The notes under the pieces are model-generated. The model worked only from the letters and a program-made list of their open reading frames with translations, was not told where the DNA came from and searched no databases. From an uncultured Bacteroidales bacterium (GTDB lineage: Bacteria; Bacteroidota; Bacteroidia; Bacteroidales; Tenuifilaceae): a stretch of 18,995 nt of DNA. The stretch covers positions 1 to 18,995 of the forward strand of contig CALGIR010000194.1 in NCBI GenBank assembly GCA_937915475.1. The letters are read 5' to 3'. Below, piece after piece: positions 8,546 through 15,809 of this stretch; position 1 is the first letter of the stretch; the number at the start of each line of letters is the position of its first letter. A program made the position numbers and the translations under genes.

Positions 8546-9103
8546 TTAGTTCTTAAATGTTTTTATTTTAAACCTGCTAATATACTTTGCACAAACTATA
8601 AAAGTAGCGATAATTAGAATCAGAATTGTTAATATGGTGAAAATCCACTTTGAAAAAGAAGCAATTGCACCAATAATCACTATAACTTCGCTTATTTGAG
8701 GGAATGTGTTAAGTAAGTACAGAATGTTTAAATTCTCAATATAATCGGATAGTACAATGCCAAATGGAATGAATCTCAGACTCTGAAACTTACTGTTATT
8801 CAGGAATAATTTTTTAAGTAAAAAAGTTAAGGATAGATAAAACCAAAAGCCATAAACAAGAGGGTAAAGCATATCGATAAAAATAGTAAAAAAGCGATAT
8901 ACATCTCTACCATTAACCCCTAGCTGAGAAAACAGATGAAAGACATCAATGGGTGTATACCAAAACCTTAAATCGAGTAACTTTATATGCTCTTGAAATG
9001 GATATATACCAAACTTGGGAATTAAATAAAAGACAAATACTAAAAGAGTCAGCGTTGAAACTATGTACACTAATAAATTTAGTTTTCCAGTAGCTAACCT
9101 CAT
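8546..9103 (-). CDS. Multi-pass inner-membrane protein, unrecognised family
   Basis: This 185-aa hydrophobic protein has about four membrane segments: ~10-30 (LLVYIVSTLTLLVFVFYLI), ~70-96, ~108-130 (weaker, containing SDYIENLNILYLL) and ~135-172. It ends in a basic tail (SRFKIKTFKN). A charged, conserved-looking segment LSDYIENLN lies before the third hydrophobic stretch. I do not recognise the family and assign no function. It is sandwiched between a DUF368 transporter homologue (26 bp upstream) and a DUF3108 protein (0 bp downstream). The three are therefore likely one operon, and the protein may be an accessory to envelope or lipid-carrier functions (inference). Confidence 0.65.
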   Translation of the reverse strand: MRLATGKLNLLVYIVSTLTLLVFVFYLIPKFGIYPFQEHIKLLDLRFWYTPIDVFHLFSQLGVNGRDVYRFFTIFIDMLYPLVYGFWFYLSLTFLLKKLFLNNSKFQSLRFIPFGIVLSDYIENLNILYLLNTFPQISEVIVIIGAIASFSKWIFTILTILILIIATFIVCAKYISRFKIKTFKN

Positions 9104-9129
9104 CCTATTTCAAATTAGCAGTTAAAAGA

Positions 9130-10071
9130 TTATCTCTCCTTTTGTATACCTGCATACTTCTCCATAAGTGCAATTACACCAAAACCAAGCAATGCAAGCA
9201 CTATAGCAATAATTACCTCAGTGGTAAAGGCATCGGGTAGTATCAAATTGTAACCCTGTACAATGGGATTGCCCTCCTTTAAGATTAAATTACCAACCGA
9301 ATTTGTACTAAGTATCTCCTGCTTCCATGGCCACAGTATACTTAACGATCCAAGTATAAAACCAGTGAGCAGTGCGATGGTTTGGTCTTTAAATTTTTTG
9401 TAAACCCACGATAGAACATGCGAAAAAGCAATAACTCCAACAATACCACCTAGCACAACGGGCAGTAATACCGTGAAATTGCCTTGGGTTACAGCGTCAA
9501 TCATCACCAGTTCATAGTTACCCATTAGGATAAGCACGAATGACCCCGAAAGTCCGGGAAGAATCATGCTGCAAATAGCTACTACACCGCATAATACAAG
9601 GTATAGAAATGAATCATTTGGAGTGGCCGGGTTCATAAAAGAAACCCAAACAGCAATTGCTGTACCCGTTAAAAAAAACAAATAGACGCTAAAACGCCAT
9701 TTGGTAACAGTTTTGCCCACATAAAAAACGGATGCTACAATAAGGCCAAAAAAGAATGCCCATATAAAAACTGGGTATGATTCGAATAGGAATTTTAGGA
9801 CTCTGGCCAAACTAATAATGCTTACGATCATCCCAATACCAACGGAAAGAAGAAAGTAAAAGTCAACGTAGATAATCAACTCCTTTATTTTTCCCTTAAA
9901 AAGGAGAGATAGTGCGGTTAAATTAAACGATTTAATTGCGTTTATAATTCGCTCAAATATTCCGGTTATTAGCGCCACCGTTCCGCCAGATACCCCAGGA
10001 ATTACATTTGCTGCACCCATTCCCATCCCCTTTAGGAGAAAAATTAAATGCTGCACTAAACAGGCTTTCAT
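9130..10071 (-). CDS. DUF368 polyprenyl-phosphate transporter homologue (PopT family)
   Basis: This 313-aa polytopic membrane protein has roughly eight or more hydrophobic segments. It carries the DUF368 signature twice in related form: ANVIPGVSGGT at ~21-31 and MILPGLSGSF at ~169-178, consistent with an inverted-repeat transporter fold. DUF368 (PopT) proteins have been shown in other bacteria to recycle undecaprenyl phosphate across the cytoplasmic membrane, returning the lipid carrier used for cell-wall and surface-glycan assembly. The length is normal for the family. The start at 10071 is followed directly by the first amphipathic segment. It leads a short-spaced group with the 185-aa membrane protein and the DUF3108 protein. 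A possible weak terminator lies between it and the ComA homologue upstream. Confidence 0.85.
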   Translation of the reverse strand: MKACLVQHLIFLLKGMGMGAANVIPGVSGGTVALITGIFERIINAIKSFNLTALSLLFKGKIKELIIYVDFYFLLSVGIGMIVSIISLARVLKFLFESYPVFIWAFFFGLIVASVFYVGKTVTKWRFSVYLFFLTGTAIAVWVSFMNPATPNDSFLYLVLCGVVAICSMILPGLSGSFVLILMGNYELVMIDAVTQGNFTVLLPVVLGGIVGVIAFSHVLSWVYKKFKDQTIALLTGFILGSLSILWPWKQEILSTNSVGNLILKEGNPIVQGYNLILPDAFTTEVIIAIVLALLGFGVIALMEKYAGIQKER

Positions 10072-10110
10072 TATCTTTTATAATTTTTTTATGAAATTAT
10101 ATATCAATAT

Positions 10111-10140
10111 TAGAAAAGGGCACAAACCATAGGTGCTCTT
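10111..10140 (-). terminator. Possible weak terminator after the ComA homologue
   Basis: On the - strand an 8-bp stem with one G-T pair (arms 10140-10133 and 10123-10116), with a 9-nt loop, is followed by TTTTCTAAT. It lies ~34 bp after the ComA stop and ~40 bp before the DUF368 ATG. The stem is modest, so read-through into DUF368 is possible. Confidence 0.4.
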
Positions 10141-10173
10141 ACGTTTAATCACTTGTAGCATATGATGGGTAGC

Positions 10174-10938
10174 CTAAGCGTTAAGATACTGAAAAAAGGT
10201 GTCGCCACGCAAACCAACACGGAGCGTTTCAAGCGCAATTACTTCGGTTGGAGCAATATTGCCTAGGTTGACATTTGCCCCAAACATTTTAATAAACCAC
10301 GCCTGCTGATTTTTTAAAGGGGCTTCCCAGAGTACATCGTCAAGATTAATATTTTGTACAATACTATCAATTAGCTCATTGTTAGCAGAGCAATCCTGAT
10401 TGTAAATACCTATATTCCCTCCTTCGCGCGCTTCGGCAATAACCTTAATTGAACCTGCAGCAAGCTCAATTTTCATCATCTGAACCCACTGGTCGTTTGG
10501 TATTTCAACGCCAGCCATTTTGGAGCCAACCTCGGAGATTACGGTTACTTGCTTTGAGAGTTTAACAATGAAATCGCATTTATCGTCATGCTTCATTTCA
10601 AGGGTACCATCAGATATTTCAGCAAGGTCGAATTCGTAGAAATCGAGTAACTTTTGATATTCTGAAAACATATTTCGAGCAAGGAAAGCCTCGAAAAGAG
10701 TACCACCTAGGTATGCTCTTATTCCAGCGCTCTTAAGTACTTTAATTTTCTCCCTTATGTTTGGTGAGACCAAGGCCGTGCCAAAACCAAATTTAACATA
10801 ATCGATATAATCGCCCGCAACGCTAACCATGTCTTCAGTTTCGCGAACGCTTAATCCTTTATCCATAACCATGGTTAAACCTTTGCCACGGGGTTTTAAG
10901 TCCCTTTGGGGAACCTTAGGTAAGTCATGTACTCTCAT
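10174..10938 (-). CDS. comA: Phosphosulfolactate synthase (ComA family)
   Basis: This is a 254-aa TIM-barrel protein, normal length for the family. ComA joins sulfite to phosphoenolpyruvate to make (R)-2-phospho-3-sulfolactate, the first step of coenzyme M synthesis in methanogens. The family signatures are all present: KPRGKGLTMVMDKGL (15-29), DYVKFGFGTA (46-55), GGTLFEAF (78-85), EISDGTLEM (107-115), ISEVGSK (134-140), EAREGGNIGIY (169-179), WEAPLKNQQAWF (204-215), GANVNLGNI (220-228) and ETLRVGLRGDT (237-247). No other coenzyme M gene is in the window. Homologues occur in many Bacteroidota, where the product may feed sulfolactate or other sulfonate synthesis (inference). The gene follows the TPR gene by 38 bp on the same strand, so the two are probably co-transcribed. 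Confidence 0.88.
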   Translation of the reverse strand: MRVHDLPKVPQRDLKPRGKGLTMVMDKGLSVRETEDMVSVAGDYIDYVKFGFGTALVSPNIREKIKVLKSAGIRAYLGGTLFEAFLARNMFSEYQKLLDFYEFDLAEISDGTLEMKHDDKCDFIVKLSKQVTVISEVGSKMAGVEIPNDQWVQMMKIELAAGSIKVIAEAREGGNIGIYNQDCSANNELIDSIVQNINLDDVLWEAPLKNQQAWFIKMFGANVNLGNIAPTEVIALETLRVGLRGDTFFQYLNA

Positions 10939-10976
10939 AGGGTGGAGAAAATTAGGGTGGTATTTAAAATAGATTG

Positions 10977-12377
10977 TTATATCTTTTCTAGTTCTAAAAC
11001 AAAATCATCATCGCTAACAACCGATACAATAACTAGGAATTCTTCAACCGCAAAAGGATTTTGAATTTTAGCCTGTTTGAGCACACGTATTGAGGTTTTT
11101 GACTTACCCTGTAGGTAGAGGGCGGCTGCATAAATAATTTTTATCGTCGAATTATCCGAGAATTTATCGGCTACCTCGCGATATATCTCTTCAACCTCAT
11201 CAAAATCCTCTTGAAAAAGTCTTATCTCAGCAAGTCCAATAAAAGCATCTGGCTCATCGGCATTTAGCAGAGTTGCCTCCTTGTAAGCCTCTATGGCTTC
11301 ATCATCCTTTCCCATTCCAAACTTAACCTTAGCCAAACATAGCCAGTAGTCGTAGTTTTCTGCCTCAAGGGCCAATGCCATTTTAATGTTCTCGTGGGCA
11401 AGATTAACTCTCTCCGTTTTAAGGTAAACCAAGGCTTTCCCATAATAAGCATCGGAGAGCGATGATAATATTTTCAAAGCCTTATCAAAGTACTCAATGG
11501 CCTTTTCGTTTTCTTCCAACTTTTCGTAGCACTCACCTATGGATGAGTACACCCTGGGGTTTTCGGGTTCAAAATCTATTAAACTAATGAAGAGTTTAGC
11601 AGCTTCGCCATACTTCCCTAGCGTAGCATAGGTATTTGACATATTGTGAATTGCCGAAACATTTGTAGGGTCAACAGCCAATGCAAAATCGTATGCTTCT
11701 AAAGCTTTTGCAAAATTCCCGCTTCGTGTAAATATTATGCCTAGGTTATACCAAACGCTCGATGAGAATGGGGCAATATCGAGATAAAGGTTGTAGTATT
11801 TCTCACTTTCTCCCAACTCGTCAATTCGCTCATAGCAATAGCCCAAATCGAATAGTACATTTAATGACGTGCTTTCGATACTGTAGGCTAAGAGTAAAAA
11901 CCGAATAGCTAAGTTTACTTCGTCTGCCTCTTGGTAAAGTGAGGCAATATGGTAAAACATCTCTACCTTATCTTCTAAGGAGCATTCTGTTACTTGCCAA
12001 AATGCTTTGTTTGCCATTTCCAGCTCTTTCTGCTCAAGATAAGCCTGCCCCTTTAGGAAAAAAACCTCTCCATTATCGGGCTCAATACGCTCAAGCATTG
12101 ATAGTATGGAAAGGGCTTCACTATATTTTTTATTGATAACGAACATCTCTGCCTTACGAAGCTGAATTTCGGTAGAATACGGATGCATGCTAGAGGCAAT
12201 TTCAACTGCCTCGGTTGCTAGTTTTGAATTATCTGAACTCAAGTAAAAATCGATAATGCTTTCGAAATCAACTACATCAAAAAAGAAACTCTGCTTGTGC
12301 TTGAGCATAGTTTCAAACCGCAACACAACCTCCATGGTTTCATCTTCGTTATAAAAAAAATCGCTCTCTTCTCTCAT
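10977..12377 (-). CDS. Tetratricopeptide repeat (TPR) protein, soluble
   Basis: This 466-aa acidic protein has no signal peptide or membrane segment and is therefore cytoplasmic. From about residue 75 onward it consists of consecutive 34-residue TPR units, roughly ten. Examples are the units starting GEVFFLKGQAYLEQKELEMA, SVWYNLGIIFTRSGNFAKAL and PRVYSSIGECYEKLEENEKA, each with the W/Y-x-x-L/I/G-x-x-Y/F and A-x-x-x-(Y/F) spacing. The N-terminal ~70 residues (MREESDFFYNEDET...) are less regular and may be a capping helix pair. TPR arrays are protein-binding scaffolds; the partner is unknown. It leads a - strand transcription unit with the ComA homologue 38 bp downstream. An internal ATG at residue 15 is an alternative start. 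Confidence 0.85.
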   Translation of the reverse strand: MREESDFFYNEDETMEVVLRFETMLKHKQSFFFDVVDFESIIDFYLSSDNSKLATEAVEIASSMHPYSTEIQLRKAEMFVINKKYSEALSILSMLERIEPDNGEVFFLKGQAYLEQKELEMANKAFWQVTECSLEDKVEMFYHIASLYQEADEVNLAIRFLLLAYSIESTSLNVLFDLGYCYERIDELGESEKYYNLYLDIAPFSSSVWYNLGIIFTRSGNFAKALEAYDFALAVDPTNVSAIHNMSNTYATLGKYGEAAKLFISLIDFEPENPRVYSSIGECYEKLEENEKAIEYFDKALKILSSLSDAYYGKALVYLKTERVNLAHENIKMALALEAENYDYWLCLAKVKFGMGKDDEAIEAYKEATLLNADEPDAFIGLAEIRLFQEDFDEVEEIYREVADKFSDNSTIKIIYAAALYLQGKSKTSIRVLKQAKIQNPFAVEEFLVIVSVVSDDDFVLELEKI

Positions 12378-12404
12378 ATACAGTCTTATGTCTTTATGAC
12401 GGGG

Positions 12405-12412
12405 CGAAGTTA
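12405..12412 (-). promoter_or_regulatory. Putative -7 box for the TPR-comA unit
   Basis: On the - strand TAACTTCG (12412-12405) matches TAnnTTTG at 7 of 8 positions and is followed by GCCCCG. It lies 28 nt before the ATG at 12377, a plausible distance. No clear -33 TTTG is visible about 19 nt upstream, so support is modest. Confidence 0.35.
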
Positions 12413-12530
12413 CTAAAATTAAAGCCTTAAAATAATGGCTTAACTTAATTTATATCAACAGGTATAAAAACATATTAACAATACTAAAAAACCTTGTATA
12501 ACAGACAATTTATAGATTACTGAATGATGG

Positions 12531-12565
12531 AAAATGCCGGATTGAAATAAATTCAATCCGGCATT
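12531..12565 (-). terminator. Terminator of the DHOD-like gene
   Basis: A perfect 14-bp inverted repeat (12533-12546 and 12552-12565) with a 5-nt loop lies 25 bp beyond the stop of the - strand gene ending at 12591. Read on the - strand the stem is followed only by a short T tract (TTTTCC), but the stem is long and GC-balanced. Confidence 0.8.
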
Positions 12566-12590
12566 GAAAGCATTACGTATATAGCTTGAA

Positions 12591-13586
12591 CTAATCTCTA
12601 ACTCTATCTCTAAAGAATTTCATAAACTGAACGCGATCAAAAACAGCAGGATTGTGTGATTTAGATTGACTCATCTTTCCCTTAAAATCATCAATGGTTT
12701 TGTATCCCTTCTCTCCCATCCACTCTTCAATTTGCTTTAGCATTGTACCAATATAACCAAACCCATTACGGTATAGGGTTGAAGCTATCTGAACCGCATC
12801 GGCACCAGCAAGCAATGCTTTTATAACAGCAGGTCCATCGTGGATACCCGTTGATGCAGCCAGACTGCAATTAACCCTATCGGCCATAACAGCTATCCAA
12901 CGTAAGGGCAAGGCTAGTTCTGTGGGGGAACTTAAAACTGTTGTTGAGGTAAAATCGAGGGTATTAATATCGAAATCGGGGTTGTAAAACCGATTGAATA
13001 GTACAATTGATTTTATAGGCGTATCGGATAATCGCTTAATAAAACTACCCAGTGCAGTGTTATATTGGCTTATTTTTATTGCCACTGGAATAGATACCAA
13101 ACTGGTTACTTTAGAAATAACATCAAAGTAAACCTTTTCATTCTCCTCTGCAGTTCTATTCATGTCGGTGGGTAGCACAAAAACATTTAGTTCAAGGGCA
13201 TCGGCACCGGCAGCCTCAATCCGTTTAGCAAACTCGGGCCACTTGTTTGAGGTAACGCAGTTAATGCTTGCTATAATTGGGATTTTAACCGCTTTCTTTG
13301 CGTCGCTAATTAGCTTAAGGTAGTTGGCAATGGGGTCCTCCATCTCATCGTAATCAAAATATTCCGTTGTCTCAGGATAGATAAAACCTGTGGCCTGCAT
13401 CTTATTTATGTTATCTCGTGCCTCCATTATTATCTCCTCCTCAAAGAGCGATTTTAGTACAATAGCACCTGCTCCCTGAGCCTCAAGCTCAACGATGTCG
13501 CTTAGCCTATTTGTTAGACCCGAACTTGCTGCAATTATTGGGTTTTTTAGCGTTAAACCCATGTACTTTGTTGTTAGTTTAGCCAT
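12591..13586 (-). CDS. Dihydroorotate dehydrogenase-like flavoprotein, probably not a true PyrD
   Basis: This is a 331-aa protein with the FMN-binding TIM barrel of the class 1 DHOD/PreA superfamily. Signatures are TKYMGLTLKNPIIAASSGLT (6-25), IPIIASINC (102-110), ALELNVFV (130-137), PVAIKIS (167-173) and the phosphate-binding end AAST-GIHDGPAVIKALLAGADAVQIAST (243-270). In class 1 DHODs the loop after LExN carries S-C-P-N with the catalytic cysteine; here residues 134-141 read NVFVLPTD, so that residue is missing. The C-terminal ~45 residues (IEEWMGEKGYKTIDDFKG) are typical of the Bacteroidota 'DHOD-like' group. It is a single gene with its own terminator, and no pyrimidine genes are nearby. 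FMN binding is likely; the substrate is unknown. Confidence 0.82.
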   Translation of the reverse strand: MAKLTTKYMGLTLKNPIIAASSGLTNRLSDIVELEAQGAGAIVLKSLFEEEIIMEARDNINKMQATGFIYPETTEYFDYDEMEDPIANYLKLISDAKKAVKIPIIASINCVTSNKWPEFAKRIEAAGADALELNVFVLPTDMNRTAEENEKVYFDVISKVTSLVSIPVAIKISQYNTALGSFIKRLSDTPIKSIVLFNRFYNPDFDINTLDFTSTTVLSSPTELALPLRWIAVMADRVNCSLAASTGIHDGPAVIKALLAGADAVQIASTLYRNGFGYIGTMLKQIEEWMGEKGYKTIDDFKGKMSQSKSHNPAVFDRVQFMKFFRDRVRD

Positions 13587-13613
13587 AAATCTCAGTTTTA
13601 AAGTTTTTAATTA

Positions 13614-13664
13614 ATGCTATAGCATAAATATAATCAATTTTTGTGTTCAACTGCTATGTGAACA
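13614..13664 (-). promoter_or_regulatory. Putative promoter and dyad elements of the DHOD-like gene
   Basis: Read on the - strand, TATATTTA (13632-13625) matches the TAnnTTTG -7 box at 7 of 8 positions, with a TTG (13650-13648) 15 nt upstream. A perfect 12-bp palindrome, ATGCTATAGCAT (13614-13625), sits just downstream of the -7 box. An inverted repeat TGTTCA-N9-TGAACA (13644-13664) overlaps the -33 position. Both dyads are placed as operators would be, but the DNA is AT-rich and no regulator is identified. Confidence 0.3.
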
Positions 13665-13710
13665 ACTAAAATTGAGTAAAGCTCATTATTACACAACAAC
13701 TACTATGGCA

Positions 13711-13751
13711 GAAAACTAATATTAGAATGGCTTTGGGAAAGATAATATTAG
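13711..13751 (-). terminator. Possible AT-rich terminator overlapping the ribF stop
   Basis: On the - strand CTAATATTA (13751-13743) and TAATATTAG (13724-13716) form a 9-bp AT-only stem followed by TTTTC. The ribF stop codon TAA lies inside the upstream arm. The stem is weak, so this is tentative. Confidence 0.25.
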
Positions 13752-14674
13752 AAAACAAGCTCATCAACAAGCTCTTTACCATTCTGAAGTTCTCTTCTTA
13801 ATTCGTCAATATTGGCAATGGTTATTCCAAATTGAATTTGCTTATGGAAGTAAACAGTAGCATCATCATTGGGAAAGTTGTTATCAAAATTAAGAATATG
13901 AATCTCAACAAACGGCTGCTCCTCATTGGGGGTTTGCCAAATAATTGCCATACCTCTATATTGCTTACCTCCCCATTGTACAGCAACGGCATATATGCCT
14001 TTGGCGGGGATTAGCTTACCCGCTTCCTCTATTTGAACTGTAAGCGTTGGAAAATTAATGTCCTCAAATAAATGTGTCCCTTTACCAAGGTCACCAATTA
14101 TTATATATTCATGACCGAGATAACTGTTTGCACGTTGTATTTGCCCCCCTTTAATGGCCTTTCGAATGGTTGTTGAGTTAACCGTTTCATGGTGAATATC
14201 CTGCTCAGGAATCACTTCAATTTTAAAGTCTAATTCTTGGCTTAAATTATAAAGATATTCAAAATTGCCTTTACGGTTATGCCCAAAATGATGATTAAAC
14301 CCAATGACAATGTACTTTACTCCAATTTTATCAATTAGAATATCGCGAATAAACTGCTCCGATGAGGTTCGTGAAAACTCAATGGCAAACTTTATAATAA
14401 TCAAATGATCAAGCTCTGCTTTACGAAGCAATTCTATCTTCTCCGACTGAGAGTTAATAAACATCAACTCTTTACCCTCGGTTTCGGGATAAAGCACTTT
14501 TCGCGGATGTGGGTAAAAAGTAATCAGAACAGACTGCCCGTTTATACTTTGTGCAATTTGATTTATTTTGTTAATTATCGTCTTATGGCCAATGTGAACT
14601 CCATCAAATAAGCCTGTTGTTACAACGGCATTTCTAATTCGCTTAACGCTCTCGAGACCATAATGAACCTGCAT
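13748..14674 (-). CDS. ribF: RibF: FAD synthetase with a divergent riboflavin kinase domain
   Basis: This 308-aa protein has the usual two-domain RibF layout, making FMN from riboflavin and FAD from FMN. The N-terminal adenylyltransferase domain is intact: GLFDGVHIGH (21-30, the H-x-G-H nucleotide site), FYPHPRKVLYP (53-63), GFNHHFGHNRKG (125-136) and NSTTIRKAI (166-174, the S/T-T-x-I-R motif). The C-terminal riboflavin kinase domain (~188-305) is recognisable but altered. The usual G-R-x-L-G-F-P-T-A-N reads EDINFPTLTV (204-213), losing the Mg-ATP asparagine. The N-I-G-x-R-P-T-F strand reads MAIIWQTPN, while VEIHILNFD (256-264) keeps the catalytic glutamate. FAD synthetase activity is likely and kinase activity doubtful. 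It lies 37 bp downstream of rex on the same strand, so it is probably co-transcribed with it. Confidence 0.87.
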   Translation of the reverse strand: MQVHYGLESVKRIRNAVVTTGLFDGVHIGHKTIINKINQIAQSINGQSVLITFYPHPRKVLYPETEGKELMFINSQSEKIELLRKAELDHLIIIKFAIEFSRTSSEQFIRDILIDKIGVKYIVIGFNHHFGHNRKGNFEYLYNLSQELDFKIEVIPEQDIHHETVNSTTIRKAIKGGQIQRANSYLGHEYIIIGDLGKGTHLFEDINFPTLTVQIEEAGKLIPAKGIYAVAVQWGGKQYRGMAIIWQTPNEEQPFVEIHILNFDNNFPNDDATVYFHKQIQFGITIANIDELRRELQNGKELVDELVF

Positions 14675-14711
14675 AAATATGCCTATTAATTAACTTTATG
14701 AAACAAAGCAA

Positions 14712-15338
14712 CTACTTACTTTCAATCCCTTTTACAAAATAAGCAACCTTTTCTATAGATGTAATCATATCGTACTCCTCTAAATAAACATTTTGGGGAA
14801 TGGTTAAGGGAGTTGTGGTTAAATTTAAAATTCCTTTTATACCTGCCGTAACAACCATTTCAGAAATTGAAACTGCAGTATTTGGTGGGGAGGCAATAAT
14901 TGCTATTGATATTTTATACTGATCGACAACCTTTTTCAAATCGTTAATGTGGTAACATTTAACCCCCGATATAACACGATTTACCTTACTATCGTCAACA
15001 TCAAAAGTAGCCACAACGTTAAGTTTAGCCCTTTTCCCTGTAAAGTATGTTGTTACCGCTCTACCCAAATTCCCCATACCTATAACACAAACGTTTAGCC
15101 CCAAAGGGTGATCGATAAGTTTCCCGATAACATCAATGAGTTGTTGTGCATCGTATCCTCTTTTTTTCAAACTTGAGTATCCAATTAGCATCAAATCGCG
15201 TCTAACCTGAACAGCGGTAATGTTATGTAATCCTGCTAACTCATGAGAGAAAATGTGAGTTTTACCCTTTGCCAAATACTCCAGCAATGTTCGTCGGTAC
15301 TCGCTAAGCCGTTCAACTGTTCTTTCAGGAAGTTTCAT
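14712..15338 (-). CDS. rex: Rex, redox-sensing transcriptional repressor
   Basis: This is a 208-aa protein, normal Rex length. An N-terminal winged-helix domain (~4-75) contains the recognition helix TAVQVRRDLMLIG (41-53). A Rossmann domain follows, with nucleotide motif VIGMGNLGRA (85-94) and the acidic strand end ATFDVDDSKV. The C-terminal swapped helix contains YDMITSIEKVAYF. Rex dimers bind DNA at high NAD+/NADH and release it when NADH accumulates, controlling fermentation, hydrogenase and electron-transport genes in many bacteria. Here it is divergent from a hydrogenase-like sensor cassette across a 507-bp control region and is followed by ribF. A perfect -7 box, TAACTTTG, lies ~186 nt upstream of the ATG. 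I did not find a canonical Rex operator near its start. Confidence 0.93.
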   Translation of the reverse strand: MKLPERTVERLSEYRRTLLEYLAKGKTHIFSHELAGLHNITAVQVRRDLMLIGYSSLKKRGYDAQQLIDVIGKLIDHPLGLNVCVIGMGNLGRAVTTYFTGKRAKLNVVATFDVDDSKVNRVISGVKCYHINDLKKVVDQYKISIAIIASPPNTAVSISEMVVTAGIKGILNLTTTPLTIPQNVYLEEYDMITSIEKVAYFVKGIESK

Positions 15339-15523
15339 CGGTATAAACCCTTTAAGTTATTAACTACAAATAAGTTATAATGCATTCTTCATATTTATTA
15401 ACAATCAAATAGAGGATCCACATTTTATTCATTCATGTTTGCTATTAGACCAAAACATGGACATTAATTATGTTTTTAAAAATTTGTTTTAAACCCAAAA
15501 AACATAGAAAGGCAATGCAACGA

Positions 15524-15531
15524 CAAAGTTA
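15524..15531 (-). promoter_or_regulatory. Putative -7 box upstream of rex
   Basis: On the - strand TAACTTTG is a perfect TAnnTTTG match followed by TCG, a common Bacteroidota context. A TTTG lies 10 nt upstream, which is closer than the usual ~19 nt, so no good -33 is seen. If used for rex, the leader would be ~180 nt long; it might instead start another transcript. Confidence 0.4.
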
Positions 15532-15666
15532 CACAAAAAAACAAACCGTTTTAATAGATTATTAATATGGCAGAGTAAACTAATTAAATTCACCTCTAGC
15601 ATCCTAAAAACTTAAATAGTAGCCTAAAGAAGTTAGCAGATAGATTGCAAAGCAAGTAAAATAGAA

Positions 15667-15704
15667 ATTGTACTTAAACACAATCTCCCTTTGTTTCGAA
15701 ACAA
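15667..15704. promoter_or_regulatory. Tandem dyads, candidate operator pair
   Basis: Two inverted repeats are visible: ATTGT-N8-ACAAT (15667-15684) and a perfect 14-bp palindrome TTGTTTCGAAACAA (15691-15704). Both have TTGT...ACAA ends, and their centres are 22 bp apart, about two helical turns. They lie in the middle of the region between rex and the sensor cassette. The spacing inside each dyad does not equal the TTGT-N10-ACAA of classical Rex operators, so the binding protein is unknown. Confidence 0.4.
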
Positions 15705-15809
15705 GAGACTCTAAGCCCATTTCCAAAAACTAATTTTTAGATACCAGCATTATACCGTAAAAAAACAAGTAATTATTCTCTGTAAACTCATCCAAAGATC
15801 AATAATGAT

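Noticed and set aside
12591..13586. True dihydroorotate dehydrogenase (pyrD)
   Set aside because: The catalytic N-x-S-C-P-N loop is replaced and no pyrimidine genes are nearby.
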